DNA of 64,000 bases from Opisthocomus hoazin (lineage: Eukaryota > Chordata > Aves > Opisthocomiformes > Opisthocomidae): the NCBI RefSeq assembly GCF_030867145.1, contig NC_134422.1, forward strand, positions 8,001,531-8,065,530. The letters run 5' to 3'. The position numbers were made by a program, and so were the translations under genes. Position 1 is the first letter of the stretch; each line of letters starts with the position of its first letter. Below, in pieces: positions 41,401-56,400 of this stretch. The notes under the pieces are model-generated. The model was given only the letters and a program-made list of their open reading frames with translations. It had not been told where the DNA came from and did not search any database.

Positions 41401-44400
41401 CTTTTTTGTGTTAGTTGAAAGAAACTGATGAAATTGGTAGACGTTGAAATTTACACTGGCAGGTGGAGTGAGCGAACAGCAGAATACCATGTTTCTCAGA
41501 ATATCAAACATTTCATCTCACACATCATGTCTGAAAAGTGCCAGTGTACGTTTTCTGCTGAGATTTCTATTATGACTACAGAAATGTCCATTTTGGCCCC
41601 ATGAAAAGATGCATATTATCAGACGTAATGACAGCTCTAAGCTGACCGTGCTGCTACAAGCATTAATCATTAGTGTAAAGTGGATGGGTTTTGTGCAGAA
41701 AAGAAGACTTCTTTTGTGGTTTTGGGTAGCTGCACTAACTTCAGAGTACCTACCACTAAAAAAGCAGTTCTGTATTACTTTAAAAGATTTTTGATATCAA
41801 AATATGGAACATTTATATCTTGGTGTGTTACATTTTATTGTAGACTTAAAGATCTGGATGATCTTTTCCATTTTTTCATGGAAGGAACGTTGTGTTTGAG
41901 TTACATGATATGATGGGTGCATAGCTAGTTATGTGGCATAGGGGCAGGAGAAGTTTAAACTTGGCATGAGCTGGCAATGTGTTCTCGCAACCCAGAAAGC
42001 CAACCGTGCCCTGGGCTGCATCCCCAGCAGCCTGGGCAGCAGGGCAAGGGAGAGGATTCTGCCCCTGTGCTCTACTCTGAGACCCCACCTGGAGTCCTGT
42101 GTCCAGCTCTGGAGATGTGGTCCTGTTGGAGTGGATCCAGAGGAGGCCACAAAAATTATCCGAGGGCTGGAGCACCTCTGCTGTGAGGAAAGGCTGAGAG
42201 AGCTGGGGCTGTTCAGCCTGGAGTAGAGAAGGCTGCGGGGAGACCTTAGAGCAGCCTTCCAGTACCTGAAGGGGCCTACAAGAGAGCTGGAGAGGGACTT
42301 TTACAAGGCCATGTAGGGATAGGACAGGGGATAATGGCTTTAAACTGAAAGAGGGTAGATTTAGATGAGATATAAGAAAGAAATTCTTCACTCTGAGGGT
42401 GGTGAGGCCCTGGCCCAGGTTGCCCAGAGAAGCTGTGGCTGCCCCCTCCTTGGCAGGGTTCAAGGCCAGGTTGGACGGGGCTTTGAGCAACCTGGTTTGG
42501 TGGAAGGTGTCCCTGCCCATGGCAGGGGGGTTGGAACTGGGTGATCTTTAAGGTCCCTTCCAACCCTAAGTGCTCTATGATTCTATGAAGTTCCAGTTTT
42601 CTTAGAAGATGCAGTGACTGGGAACAGACTGTGAAGAAGAATTCATCCACAGCAATTTATCAAGACTAGTTTGTGTCCATGACTGAAAGCTGTGGGGGCT
42701 AATAAGCAAAAAGCACAAGGCAGAAGGATATTTGAGTCAGGGGAAAACAAGCAGAGTGGCCTGTGAAGTTTATTCCCTTCCAGAGCTTGAAATATCTCAT
42801 CATTTCTGAGACTTGGCGCTTCTTTCTGTCAATGAACATTTCTAAATCCTCAGGCAAAGTGATGGACTGCATGGAGCTGTCAGTCTATTGCTGTCAGTTC
42901 AACCAGCAGCACTCACTGCTGTATATCTCAATGGTTTGACTAAGCCCATGCGCTTTGTGTGGCACTATGATACCAACTGGTGGGAGTTATTCTCCGGTTT
43001 GCTTTTTATGACAATTTAGAAAATTACACAGAGCTTGAAAAACTTTCCAGATCACTTAGTAGCTGGAGATTTCGTCTAATTACTACTTACTTAACTGCAA
43101 CCTAGGCAGGTATTGCTGTCGAACTCTGGCAAATCTTATGAAGCTGCAGAAATTCACACTTTGTGCCTGTTTCAGATCTTGCCTTGGAATTCCTGGCATT
43201 GATTCTGGCTAGAAGATACTTAGTAAATCTGTATCTTCTTGCAGCCCGGGGTTGCTGTAGGAGAAAAGGGAACTTCAAGTCATCACCTTACTCTAAGACT
43301 TAAACGGAGTATGATGCCTTCTCACCTCTTTATCTTCACAGTGTTTGCTTGGGCCCGTGCCTTCCTCTGAATTTGTTAGTGTGTATGAAAGTAATATATG
43401 TATTTTATCTACTAATTACTAGAGGCAGAACAAGCTGTTGTAGTTGTTTAAAAAATGCTTTTGCCTTGGATGGTCTTGTTGGTGAGGTTTGGCTTTTTTT
43501 GTTTAATTTGTTTTTTTTTCCAACTTGGAAAAGTTTGTAAAGTAGTGGAGGTAAAAGTTTGTGAAATAGCTGAGAGCCGAGTTTGTAAAATAGCTGAGGG
43601 TACACATCTGGAAAGATGCAGCCTCATCCATTTAATGGCTTAACTCAATGTCCATCAAATAATTTCCTTTGTCCTTCATCCAGTCTCAAAGATTTGATGA
43701 AGAAGCTTGCATGGGTTAGAAACATTTAAGTTCCCTAGACCCTACTTGAGTTAAGAATGTATGCACTAAATAACTGAAATAAACTAAATAACTTAAAATA
43801 CCTATAAGAAGTTCATAACAAAGATGACATTTAATGTTTAGAAAATGTAAATACGCTGAACAGAATTTACTAGTTTTGACTGGGGACTCGGAGTTGTCCT
43901 TGTTTTTACATCGAGTAGCATTAACTAAGTGACTCCAAAATGGGGAAGAAAAAGCAAGTTCATGTTCTAATGCTTTAGCCGGTATAATTGGTGGGGCAGA
44001 GGGAGCGTCTGTTTCTATTTCAAGACAAATGTGACAGTACTGGAAAGCAGCTTTCTAAAATCAGTCTGACGTATAAATAATCCTTAATCATGAAACAGCA
44101 AAAATATTGCTGTTTCTGAAAGACAAAAAAAAAATGGAAGATGCGCTTATCACCTTGAAAATGTCTCTTAAGATTACAATTAATATAGCACTAGACCAAA
44201 GCGGCAATTCAATTTTACAGTGCAAGTTCTTCAGTAATGCTAAAAAATTGAATACACATTTTTAGAATAATTAGCATACTTACTTTCAAATTCATACCAG
44301 ATTTACTTTTTGTAGTTGATGTCTGTAGGAATGAAGTCTACCTTTTCTTCATTTAATTGAATAAGTAGATCCATACCTTAAATTTATAGTACACAGTTCG

Positions 44401-47400
44401 TAAGTATTGGTTTATCTGTTATACTTACTATTAATTTCTGCTTTTTTTCCCCCCTCTCTTCTTGTTTCTTATTTAGGTGTATGATTGCTGATGAGGTAAG
44501 TGATGTTCCTATTCCTCTAACACCATTTTTCTTGTTTTAATGTACTTCATGCGGATGTGACTTTTTTATTTGAGAGATGTGGGCAGAAAGGTTGGTAATG
44601 AAAGAAGCCTAATTCCTGTGGTATTCAGTCGACATTCTGAAAATATCTAAGTGGGGAAAAAAAAAATAAACCTGACAAAAGCTTAAAAGAATCTTTGAGA
44701 AAACTTAGAAGGTTACTTTTAATTGTATTTAGGTGAGTTAAATCTCCTGTATTGTTAAATCTTAAAAATACTAACTCAGGGTTGTGGGGGTTTTTTTTAG
44801 TACTTTATAATTGCATAGCTAGCTATTTTTAATGGATTAGGAGACATCAGGGCCCAAAGAAGTAGGTTTTGAACAGATATGCCCTTCAAAGATTAATTTT
44901 CCTAAATGCACTAATCAAGTAGTAATAGTGAAATTCATTACTTCCATACATTTGAAAATTTATATTTTATTCCATACTAGGGAAATTTGAGTCCAGCATT
45001 TCTTTCCACAGAGAAAACATTTTTGTAATAAAGTTCTTGATGTGTTGTCAGTATAAAACTTTACTGAAGAAGAGGCAGTGTTTGGGGATTGACATAGTCT
45101 CCCAATTCTAATTTGGGTTTTCTTGAAACTCTGGTGGGGAGAGGGAGAGAGAGATGGATTACTGGGCTTAAAGCATCTCCTCATGCTATAAAAATCTCAT
45201 TACAGCTGGGGATAAACTATCTTGGCATAGAATGTGAGATTTTTGGATGCTGTGGAGAATACCAAAGCATTCAGGGGAAGAGAAAAAAGGGAGCTTTGGA
45301 AAAATCAAAATATCAGCAAGAGCTATTTGTTTATTAATACAAACTTTCATATCTCCTTCCTTGATTGAGAAAATAAACTATGTATAATTATGTTAGCAAT
45401 AAGAAGTACTGTAAGATATATTTATTTTGAAGTAAATACTGTATATTTCATCATGACAGTAGGTCTGGCACTGGAGAAGTATTGTGCTGTGGTGTGTGTC
45501 TTGCGATTGTTGATGTATCTCTCAAATAAGAAGAAAATGTTGGCAAAAGAAAACATCAGTATTGTGAACTTGTATACAAGAAGAAGTTATGTATGAAAAC
45601 TAGAGATCGTATAAGGACTGTACATATACCTGAATTATGTAATTATGTAAGGATTAAAGTACAATGATGATGGTATCTTTTTGAAAGGTATTCTAAAAAT
45701 ATGTTGCCATTTTTTCTTGGAGTGGGGACAGACAACATTTTCCCCCCCAAATTTCAGGTTTTCCTTTCCATGACTGAGAAAGATGCGTTTAAGTCAGAAA
45801 CTAAACGCGTAATATTGTCTGTGGTTTTTCTTGTCTCTCACGTTCTTATGATCTAGACTGGTGATCAGCTCTATGAGATCTAGATTCAGTTATGGGCGTG
45901 CTACTGCCAAGAGACCTGCCTGTTGTTCCCTGCTCATTTCAACTCGGTCACCTGGATTGTCACCAGTGCACCAGTGACTGGGCAGTCTCAGCTGGGGAGA
46001 CAACTGTGGCAACAAACCCAAAATGAATGTGTTGTGGTTTTATTTTATTGTTGTTTTTTTTTAACTTCGATTTGTTTTCAGCTAGCTCAGGCACTACTAG
46101 TGACACAAGGGGTGCTTGCAGGAAAATTTTAATGAAAAATTGGCAGTTTTTAATGCCAACTTAGTATCATGGTAGTTCTCTGATTATTTTTCTAGTAGTA
46201 GTAGAAATATTCATTATATTTTCTTCCATACCTGGGAAATCTCTTTGTGATAGCATTACATCAGTCCATTTAAACTCAGTCCTAAGGATATAAGTAAGTT
46301 GTTCTTATAGGTCTGTACCATGAGTAGTTAGATAGCAGCAAATCAATTCGGATATGCACAGGACTCTTGGAAAACCTGAACAGAATATTTTCTCTGCTTT
46401 AGTCCTTAACAGGAGTCTGGAACTATCTCTTGCCTTGTGAAGAAGTAGAGAAAATAGCTGCATTCTTTGATAAAATCTTTGGGATTTTATTTTTTAAACA
46501 GAGCCCTACATTCTGGATCTTATTAATCTGTTGTTATTTATATTCATAACTCATTAGATGGGGGCATTCCTACCTCAACAATATGAAGCAAGTACTTTCT
46601 TGTTAAATACATATCCATGTATTGTATCTTTACCCTTCGCCTTATCTGTAAATCTGAATTCTCCACTTTGGTGGACTTCCTCTTCTGTGTTACAGAATAA
46701 AGAGAAGCTTTTAGCTATGGTGAATGAAGACAGGAGTTTCTTTTTGTTGACCTGCTGGGTCAAAAGCAGAGTTCTTCATATAGATCTTCCTTTGTTCTTC
46801 AGTTGCCAGTGCAACTTAGGACAAAGTTTTCATTTTTGTGTTAAGAGGGCATCCCATATTTTCCTTTCCTTTGCATAGTCTTTTTGAAATGTTTTTGGTG
46901 GTTTGACAAGTTGAACTTGATCTTTATAGTCTATCCTACTAAGGCCCTGAACAGAAAAGCTGAAGTGAATGGAAATGCTGCTTTCAGCTTTAATGAGCTA
47001 ACCAGATGTAACGTATGTATTAATCCATTTAAAGGGAAGCATCTTCTTTCATAAAAGATGATCAGTGGTAACAAATTGACAATGAAATAGATACTATGTA
47101 ACTAGCTCTTTGGTTTGTTTCCTTTATCAGGTTCTGTCTTTGCAAAATATTTTTGGCTCTACTGAATGGAATATAATTTCTAAGCAGTGATGTCTAATTT
47201 TTTTCTTTTTGTTTCTTTTCTCAGATGGGGCTAGGTAAAACAATTCAAGCAATTGCCATTTCCTATTACTATAAAAATGAATGGCCTCTCTTAATTGTAG
47301 TGCCCTCATCTCTGAGATACCCTTGGGTTGACGAGATGGAGAAGTGGATTCCAGAACTCTCTCCAGATGATATTAGCATCATTCAGAACAAAACTGATAC

Positions 47401-50400
47401 TGGGTGAGTAAAGTTCGTTACTCTTCTGTAGAAAGGCTTGTGGAACGCCCCCTGCTCAAGCAGGGCCACCTAGACCCGGTTACCCAGGAATGTGTCCAGG
47501 TGTTTTTTTAATATCTCCAAGGATGGAGACCCCACAACCTCTCTGGGCAACCTGTGCTAGTGCTTAGTCACCACTGCAGTAAAAACGAAATGTTACCTGA
47601 TGTTCAGAGGGAACCTCCTGTGTTTCAGTTTGTGCCCATTGCCTCTGTTCCTGGGCACTGGGCATGACAGAAAGGAGCCTGACTCTGTCCTCTTTGCACC
47701 TTCCATTCAGCTATTTATATACATTAATAAGATCCCCCTGAGCCTTCTCATCGCGAAGCTAAACAGTCCAAGCCAGCCTTTCCTCATAGCAGAGGTGCTT
47801 CAGTCTCTTAATCCTCTTCACGGCCCTTCATGGTACTCTTTCCAGTATATCCATGTGTCTCTTGTACTGAGGAGCCCAGAACTGGACACAGCACTCTAGC
47901 TGTGGCCTCACCAGTGGTCAGTACAGGGGAAGGATCACCTCTCTTGACCTGCTGGCAGTACTTTGTCTAATGCAGCTGAGGATACCGATCATCATCTTTG
48001 CTGCAAAGGCACAGTGCTGGCTCATGTTCAACTCGGTGTCCACTAGGACCCCCAGGTCCTTTTCTGGTAAGCTGCTTTCCAGCTGGGTGGCCCTCAGTAT
48101 ATGTTGGTGCACGAGGTTGCAGGTTGTTGGTGCACTAGGTGCAGGACTGTGCACTTCTCCTTGTTGAACTTCACGAGGTTCCTGTCAGCCCATTTCTCCA
48201 GCCTGTTGAAGTCCCTCTGGATGGCAGCACAACCTTCTGATGTATCAGCCCCTCCTCCCAGTTTTGTATTATTATATTGTGGTATTTGCTCATCTCCTTA
48301 GAAATTGAGAGGCCTGGTTTTTGCAAAGTATCAAGTGCTTGTCTGCTGAAAGTTAGATTACTTCAGTGTGTCTCAGATTGAACATGTACAGTTATTTCTC
48401 AACTCTGATGAATTAGCTTGTATTCATTAGCTTCTGTAAAACATTTTGAACATATTTTTTGGAAAACTTCTGGTATACAGTACAAAATAGTAGTTACTGT
48501 TAAAATTCTATTTAGCGCACTGAGAAAATTTATAAGTTAGAATAAATATTCTCTAAATAACTGAAAAGGTCATCATGACCTAGGCTTTCTATCTTTAGAC
48601 TTAATAGCGTGAATTCGTCAAAGAGAGACTGCAAGTCTTGTGCGTTATTAGAATAACTCTTCTATTACACTGAATAACAAGGTTATTTTTTTAGTCTGCT
48701 TTACTGTAAATGACTTGATTGATTTCATGGTAATGTCTAGATGTTGTGCTAAAACTTCTGGGTAAGGGAGACTGATCTTCATGTTGGCTGAGGAGTGTTG
48801 GAAAGTGACTTGACCACCAAGATGTGCAGATGAGACAGTAGCTTGGAACCTTCCTTGTGGTAACCAGAGAAATCCAACTGAAAATGCATTTTACAAGCTT
48901 AATCAAGGGGTCGTTGCTACTAATAGTCAAAATTTATCATAGGAATATGGGAACTAAAATAAGGAGCCAGTGAGCCTTTTTTGTTTGTTTTTTTTAAGCT
49001 ATTTAGCTAAAACGCACAAAATTTAATGCTTATAGTGCTGAATGCAGAAAGAAGAAATGTAGAATAAGGGAAATGAAGCCAGATGTAAATGGCAAACAGA
49101 ATTCTGTTAATTTTATCTTTAAGATTTTTAAAAGTAGTAGACCTTAACCATTATCACTTACTTTTATTCAACAACAAGGGAAGAAGTAAACTTGGGTTTC
49201 TGCTTGCTTAACTCCCAGGAGGAGTCCTAGCTATAAGTGAGATAGCTGTTGAACTAATTAATATTTTAACATTAAAAAGTGTTTTATGCATGTGCAAGAA
49301 AATGCAAAAATACAGCTGCCAGACTTGGTTTAGCATTTTGTTAAATTCTACTTCCATATGTTCAGCTTTGATTTCTCTCAGCTCAATACTTTGCTTTTCT
49401 TCAAAACTTCAGCAATGAAATTTACTGATTGAATGTTGTTTAACTTCTTAATTCAAACAGGTTACAGTATACTAAGGCATCAGTTTAGGTTCTTAAAGTT
49501 TCTAACTAAATCTGAAATTGGGTATTTCTTGAATAAATCTGTTTCACTAAAAAATAATTTTATCTGGAATTTTTTTAATCCACCCTTCACATAAGGGTAG
49601 AGAAGATACTTGTTTGCCTGGTTGCTACCTTTATCTATACGCTAACAGCCAGAGTCTGTAGTGTATTGACCACGTTGCCAGTGCTCTAACCATTGCCTCT
49701 TCTTCCATATCCATAAGCATTAATGTACATATGCACTTGTTTTCTTAAATACTCAAGGAAACTTCTACTTAGTTGGCTTTTTGATCTGTTGCTACTGGAG
49801 AACAAATGAAAATCATGCCAGCAGAGTGGTAGTGTCTGACAGATGGGTAGACAAGCTATGACTTTCATTGTGGTGACTTGTTTGTCTAACAACTTTAAGA
49901 GTTCTGGTGCTGCTCGAAGGCTCCTGAAGGGCCACAGTGCTCTCTAGTGATTTTGAAATCAATGGATGTCGTAGGCCTCTATATATCTTTAAATTTATTG
50001 TAAGAAGTTTCTTTCCAACTAAATATTAATTTTTCATCTTGTGCCTTGCTGATTCCCTGCTTCCAGTTTTTTGTTTTCTTCATATTCTGTTCAAGCAAAA
50101 AAGCTGGATAGACAGTTCTGATATGGATGGTTTTTTCAGGTGGTGAGGTTCAGGCCAGACTGTATTTTTACAATATCTAAATACTCAGAGACACTGGTAA
50201 GGTGACTCTTTGCACACAGAGCAGTAGATAGCTGGCATAGAGACACTTCAGGTGTTTGGGTGCTGTTTACATAGCATGCTCATAATGATCCGACTTGCAT
50301 GCTTAACTTTTTATCCAGAGAGTGGATTTGTCTCATACAGTACTCCTGGGAAGAAGCACAAGTTGAAGCCATGCAAAGTTAAATGAACTTCCTTTTAAAT

Positions 50401-53400
50401 GCAGTGTATATCTTCTGAAAATGGTAATGAAGTGTGTGTGATTTACAAGTGTGAGATGCCAGAATGTTTTAAACACCAAAAGCTGTTGTTATTAGTCTGG
50501 CAGCACACTAATCAGTGCAAAAGATGTCATACATACCTTCTTAAAAAAATTTGTTTGCTATTGTTCCTTTGCTATATTAATTTTCCTGCAATGAAATTTT
50601 ACTAAGAAAACTTCTGGATTTTCTCTTTTAGGAGAATATCAACCAGCAAAGTGACGATTCTGGGGTATGGCCTGTTAACTTCTGATGCACAGACTTTAGT
50701 AGACACTTTGTACAGGCAGAACTTTAAGGTAGTTGTGATTGATGAATCACACTATATGAAATCCAGAAATGCCACCCGCAGCAAGATTTTATTGCCAATT
50801 GTTCAGAAAGCTCTTAGAGCTATTCTTCTCACTGGAACTCCTGCTCTGGGAAGACCCGAAGAGGTATTTGACATATTGTGTTTTGTTTTGGTTTGTTTTT
50901 TTTAGGGATGGTATCGGTAATAAATGAACAATTTTGTAGTTGTCTTTAATGTATACAATGATGTGCATTACGACATCAAACAGTGCACTAGCTGCATTAG
51001 GAAGCACCAGTATAAGAAACTAAAACAATTTCTTTGAGTTTGAGTTGATTATATTGATGTTTTACAGACTTGTTTCAAGTTCATGCACAGGTCACTTGAG
51101 ACGGTGTTTCTTGTAATAAATTAATCTCACATGTAACATACTGACTGTTGAGTGAACTGGAAAATAAAGAGCCTAAGTAGAGAACTATTGGTTTCTACTG
51201 GGTAGGAGAGTCCTTGGTGGACAAGAACTTGTATTAAACCTTCTACTTTTCATCTGATATAGGAAGTCCTTTATTGCTGGTCTTTTGGATATGCCTAATG
51301 TTCACTTGTATTGCATAAGTGGAAAAATATATCTTGTGCTTGTTGCGGTCCAGAAAGACAAATTTTTCTTTGAAGGAAGTTCAACTTATGGAATTGGGAA
51401 GGAACAGAGACGAAACCAAAAACCACTTGGGTTTTATACTGAACCCAATAAAACTGCCTCTGTTTATCAAATGCAGAAATAAATGGAATAGAAGAGCTGA
51501 TTTGTATCCCAGGAACTTATAAGGGCTATATAAATAATACTTTACACTTTAGAGTTTCTTGTTTAAACAGAACTTATGCCAAGACCCTTTAGTATTTTTA
51601 TTTATTCAGAGAGGCTGTAACTTGAGAAAGATATCCACTGTATGAAAAAGGGCTTGGTGCATTATGAGTGTTTGCTTAAAACTTTAAAGCAAATATTTAT
51701 ATCTATCGCTGTGGATAATTGTGAAACTTCTTGTGCATGTACCAAAGACATTGCAACTAACCCTGAAAGAACTGAATTTAGAAAGTGTTGTACGTTTGTA
51801 CAGTGTACCAAGACCAGTAAGCCGCATTGTTAAAGGTCTTCAGAGGAAATTTCATACAGGCTATCCCTGATGACAGTAATGGGGTCAAAATTCATAACCA
51901 AATGGACAACAATTTTAGGCATTTTGGTGGTGATACCAAAGTTCTGCCATGGCATACAAGGTAGTGTAAAAAGCATTACATCTCTTCAATCAGTTTTGTG
52001 TCATAAGCAGAATCTTTCTATGAAATCTTTAAATGGAATATCTATAGAAAATTAAAAGCATAAATATAAATGAGTAATGTACATTTATAGCAAATAATTA
52101 CAGGCAGTTTCTTGTTTGGCCTAGATCTGTGTCGAAATCACAGCATTTTACTTGGGCAAATAAATTTGTTTTGGTTTTGTTTAGGTTTTTTTCTTAATAC
52201 TGTTTTTCAGTTCTCTAACTTCTGTCTTGAAAGAAGCTTGTGAAGAACAAAATTAGGCTGTAGCGATTTTCTTTTCGGGAGAGGTCACTAGTGTGTGATT
52301 AGGTAATATGAAAGCTTAAATGGCAGAAATGATGTACAGTAGATGTGAGAGGATAGCAGGGAAATGCATGTGGGAGAGAGCCTTCCATATTACTGTTGTC
52401 TCTGTGCTACCCCTCAACAGTGTGTCTTGGATCTAGTAGTGATCTTTGATTCCAGAAAGCTTTGTCAGTAGAACAGCTTGTAAAGTAGGATGCTTTCTGG
52501 CTAAGGTTATCTAAACTGAGATTTACCTCCTGTTACTCACTGGGGAAGAAGGGTGTGAAACTTCTGGTCTGTATTGACATTGTCTATTTTTTGAAGGAAA
52601 ACTTCAGAATGAGTAGGTTTTTCATGTGTTTTAAGAAGCAGGCTATTCATGGAATACCTGCACTGCAGCTTTGCAGAAGCTCATGTACCTGGCAAATGGC
52701 TAATATTGTATTTTTAGGAAGAACATCTTCTCATCCATGTCGTCTTGTTCAGTACAAATTCTTTACAAGTCATCAGCACTGTGTTATGGTGTTCAGGGTG
52801 CTCTGTTCTTCGAGGACTTCCAACAGCTGTCCTGTCTCAAGACAGATGCGTACTCCTATGGATGTCTTTTGCATGTGTGCCAAGCTGCGTGTTTTTTGTT
52901 CAGCTGTTGAATGTAAACTTAACACAATAATCGTGTAATAAGTACTTCTGAATACTCGTACATTTGCAGGCGATTTTTCACTATCACTTTTTTTTTTTAT
53001 ACAGCTTTTCATGCAGATCGAGGCATTGTTTCCAAGAAGATTTGGAACTTGGAGCGAATATGCCAAAAAGTACTGCAATGCTCGTGTCAGGTATTATGGT
53101 ACTTGCTCATTTATTTTCCTATGAATGTCTTTGATTTTCTTGTCGTGAAGTGAGAGAATCAGTAAGTAGTACCTCTATTGCTGTATCATACCATCTTGCT
53201 TGGAAACTCAGGGTCAGATACCATTTCCTCCATCAAAGAGGATTGGGAAGAAGGTTAAATTGACAGGGGACTTTATTTGAGGACAAAATGGGAAGCTATT
53301 AAAGTTTGAAATAAAGTTTAAGTGCCAGCATTCTGTTAAGTAAAATGCTTTGCAAATGTACTGTCGTTAGTATGAAGTGTGTAGATTTTACCTTTTCAGC

Positions 53401-56400
53401 TGGAGTTTCAGTTACAGCTGAAACTTAGGAGTTTCTGACTCAGTCTTATGCTTATATATTGTAATAATTTGTATCTCTATTATGGGATGTAGTCTTTTTG
53501 CTATCCCACCATGCTTAGGTGAAAAAAAGTCCAATACTATCTCTGTATTTTGCAGGTTGACTGAGTAAATGTAAAGGTGTAAAACTCCCAAACACACAAA
53601 AAGTGTGTTTGTAATTCTGTTTTAGGGGTCAACTGTAGGGGTTGTAAGTTCTTGTCCACCACCTTGCCTCCATTTTGCTAGGTAATATTGCTCATTACAC
53701 ATTTTTCCACACACGTGCCTAATGAATTTTATCCCTTGCATCTTTTATGAATTTTTGTTTCATGTGCTTTAAGTTATTAACTTAAGGAGGGTTCATTTGC
53801 CTCTGACTTGCTTCCCTCAGCTTTAGTTTAATGATCGGTTTCTTTAGCTATAGTCTAAAATAGAGGGAACAGAAGAAGCTCTGGTTTAAAATGTTCAGTT
53901 TTACCCATCTGAATCTATGTTACAATCTGGAGTGAAAGAATTTGAGAAGGGAAGAACCTTTACAAAACCTTTTAGGTAAAAAAAAAAATCTTATCTACAA
54001 CTTTGCCTGTATTCAGAACAATAGATTTTGTCAGCTAAATTGGCTAGCATTTAGATTTAATTTTTACAATAATAATTATATGGTTTCATTTTAATGGAAC
54101 TTGTTTTTTCTCCCTCCATCATATGCATTTTATCAGCATTTAACTTCAAATAACATGGAAGAGTGCTGTCTAATTTTCAGGCAGAGAAATGCTATTTTTT
54201 CCATGGTGTTTTGACTGAATGCATCTGTAATTTTCACACCACAAGTGTGCGTGGGTACAGCATGGTTAGCTACTCAATCATAGATGATTATCTTATTTTT
54301 GGAATTCCATAAATGTAATAAAAATCAAGTCCAGGGTTTGGCAAGCTTTCAGTAAATAACTTTGTCTTCATGACTTGGCTGAAACAAAACATCCTATGGT
54401 GATAAACTCGATAGGATTGTTTTATGCAGCACTTTCTGTGAAAATGTTGTGGGTTTTTTTACTTGGGTGTTCATAGACACCTGTTTCTAAAGATGAGGGC
54501 CAAAGTATTTCGGTGAGGTTTTGCGTACCATTTCTTTTATATCTCTAGTGCTTGAGCTGGAGGGAGGAAACCTTTCTAAGGACAGCTGTATAAATAGACC
54601 AAAGAAGGGGTATGAGCAAAAGATGTTGCTGTCTTCCAGCTACATGGCTTTAAGAGTGTGTCATGCCAATACTTCACCAGTGTAGAAATGAGTCCCTCAG
54701 CCCCTTTTCCAAATGATTGTAGGCAGGCAACTAGAACACCGTTGATAAACTCAGTAAGGCTTAAAAATCTCTAAATGATGGGAGTTTAAAAAAAAAAAAA
54801 AAATTACCAGTGAAATTACATGCTTGCAACATATTCTTCTGGCCTTGGAAAATGCTACCTGGGCTTTTCTCCAAAGGTGGCAAAGTCTGTCATGCTCATT
54901 ATTTTGTTATCTCTTCGCAATGTTGGCAGAGAAAAGCTGTTGTTCCTGCTGCAACACTTCCTTAGAAACAACACAGCAAAGCAAGAACAAGGAAGACAAT
55001 GTTAATAGATTCTTTCACTTTCCAGCCTTTAGCTTTTTAACCTTTAACATACTTCCTCTATTTAACCTTGCTCATTAAGTAGTATTACATTTAAAGGTGG
55101 TAACTTAAGCTTTAAATCCTCTCTCTGACTGTAACTAGGAGGGAATTCTCAGGGAGGGAAATAAAGGAGTATTAATGGTGGTATTTGCAGCTTTCATGAT
55201 AGCTTCCCTGTCAGTTATTCCCGTCTATAATATAATAAAGAGCATTCTCATGGTGGTATAGTTGTCTTATTGGTCCACTGAAACAAGAGTTATAAAATTA
55301 TACCTGAAACTTCTGCTTCCCGTCGAAAGGGAAGTGTAGTTGGGATGATACAGAGGGACTACATGTGTCTGGTGGGTAGTAATGCCTGCGGGCAGCAGTA
55401 TCTGCTGGGAAGTTGAAACAGCTCAGACTTTAGAGTTAGAAGGAAACGGACAGAAAGCAGTCATCTCTCTGGTGTAAACAGGAACACCAAGTGTTGTTAT
55501 CCAGCACACCTTCATATCTAGCAGTGTCCTTTATGTACTGAAGGTTTCTATCGAATTTGGAAGAGCCAGTTTTTACCCTCAGTGTTGATTTTTTTATTTT
55601 CAGGTTTTTTGGTAAAAGAACTCATTGGGACTGTAGAGGAGCTTCAAATTTAGAAGAACTACATCAACTTCTGAGTGAAATAATGATCAGAAGACTGAAG
55701 AATGATGTTCTAACTCAGTTGCCTCCCAAAGTTAGGCAACGTATTCCATTTGACCTCCCACAAGCTGCAGCTAAGGTATATTTTCCACTTTTACTAGAAA
55801 CACATTTGTTAGTAAGTAGTAATATCTATGTATTCATATGTATACATGTGTATTATATGTAGCTATAAAGAATGTGTGAATACATAGCATAGCATCTCTG
55901 TTATTCTTCTTAAAATATAACATGAAGAACATGAACGTAGCAATTTTTTTGCATCAGATAATGATAAATTTGCTCTAATTTTAGTACAGTTTTCTTCCTT
56001 TCCCTTAGATTTTGAACCATAGAGTTACTTTTAGCCAAATTTGATGGAGTTCTCAAAAGTACTCTGTTCCTAAACATTTCATGCTTGAAAGTACGTGTTG
56101 AGGTACAACATGCCTTGTACTATGTATCTAACCACTGATCTCTTCCGCCAATTAGAATTTGAATACCACTTTTGCAGAGTGGGAGAAATTAATGAGAAAT
56201 CTGAATTCAGATGCCACTGAAAGCCACTTTTCTCAGGTCATGAATCTAATCACACGCATGTATAAAGAAACAGCCATTGCCAAGGTAAGCGTGGAAGACT
56301 TTTCTTAATATATTTAAAATACTCAGTGTAAAATTAGTTGTATTGGCCTGAATACTAGATGAGGTTGGTTTGTTTTCTAATCGCAACATGCAGAAACACT

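Noticed and set aside
41876..42520. 214-codon minus-strand frame
   Set aside because: Antisense shadow of the plus-oriented CR1 copy.
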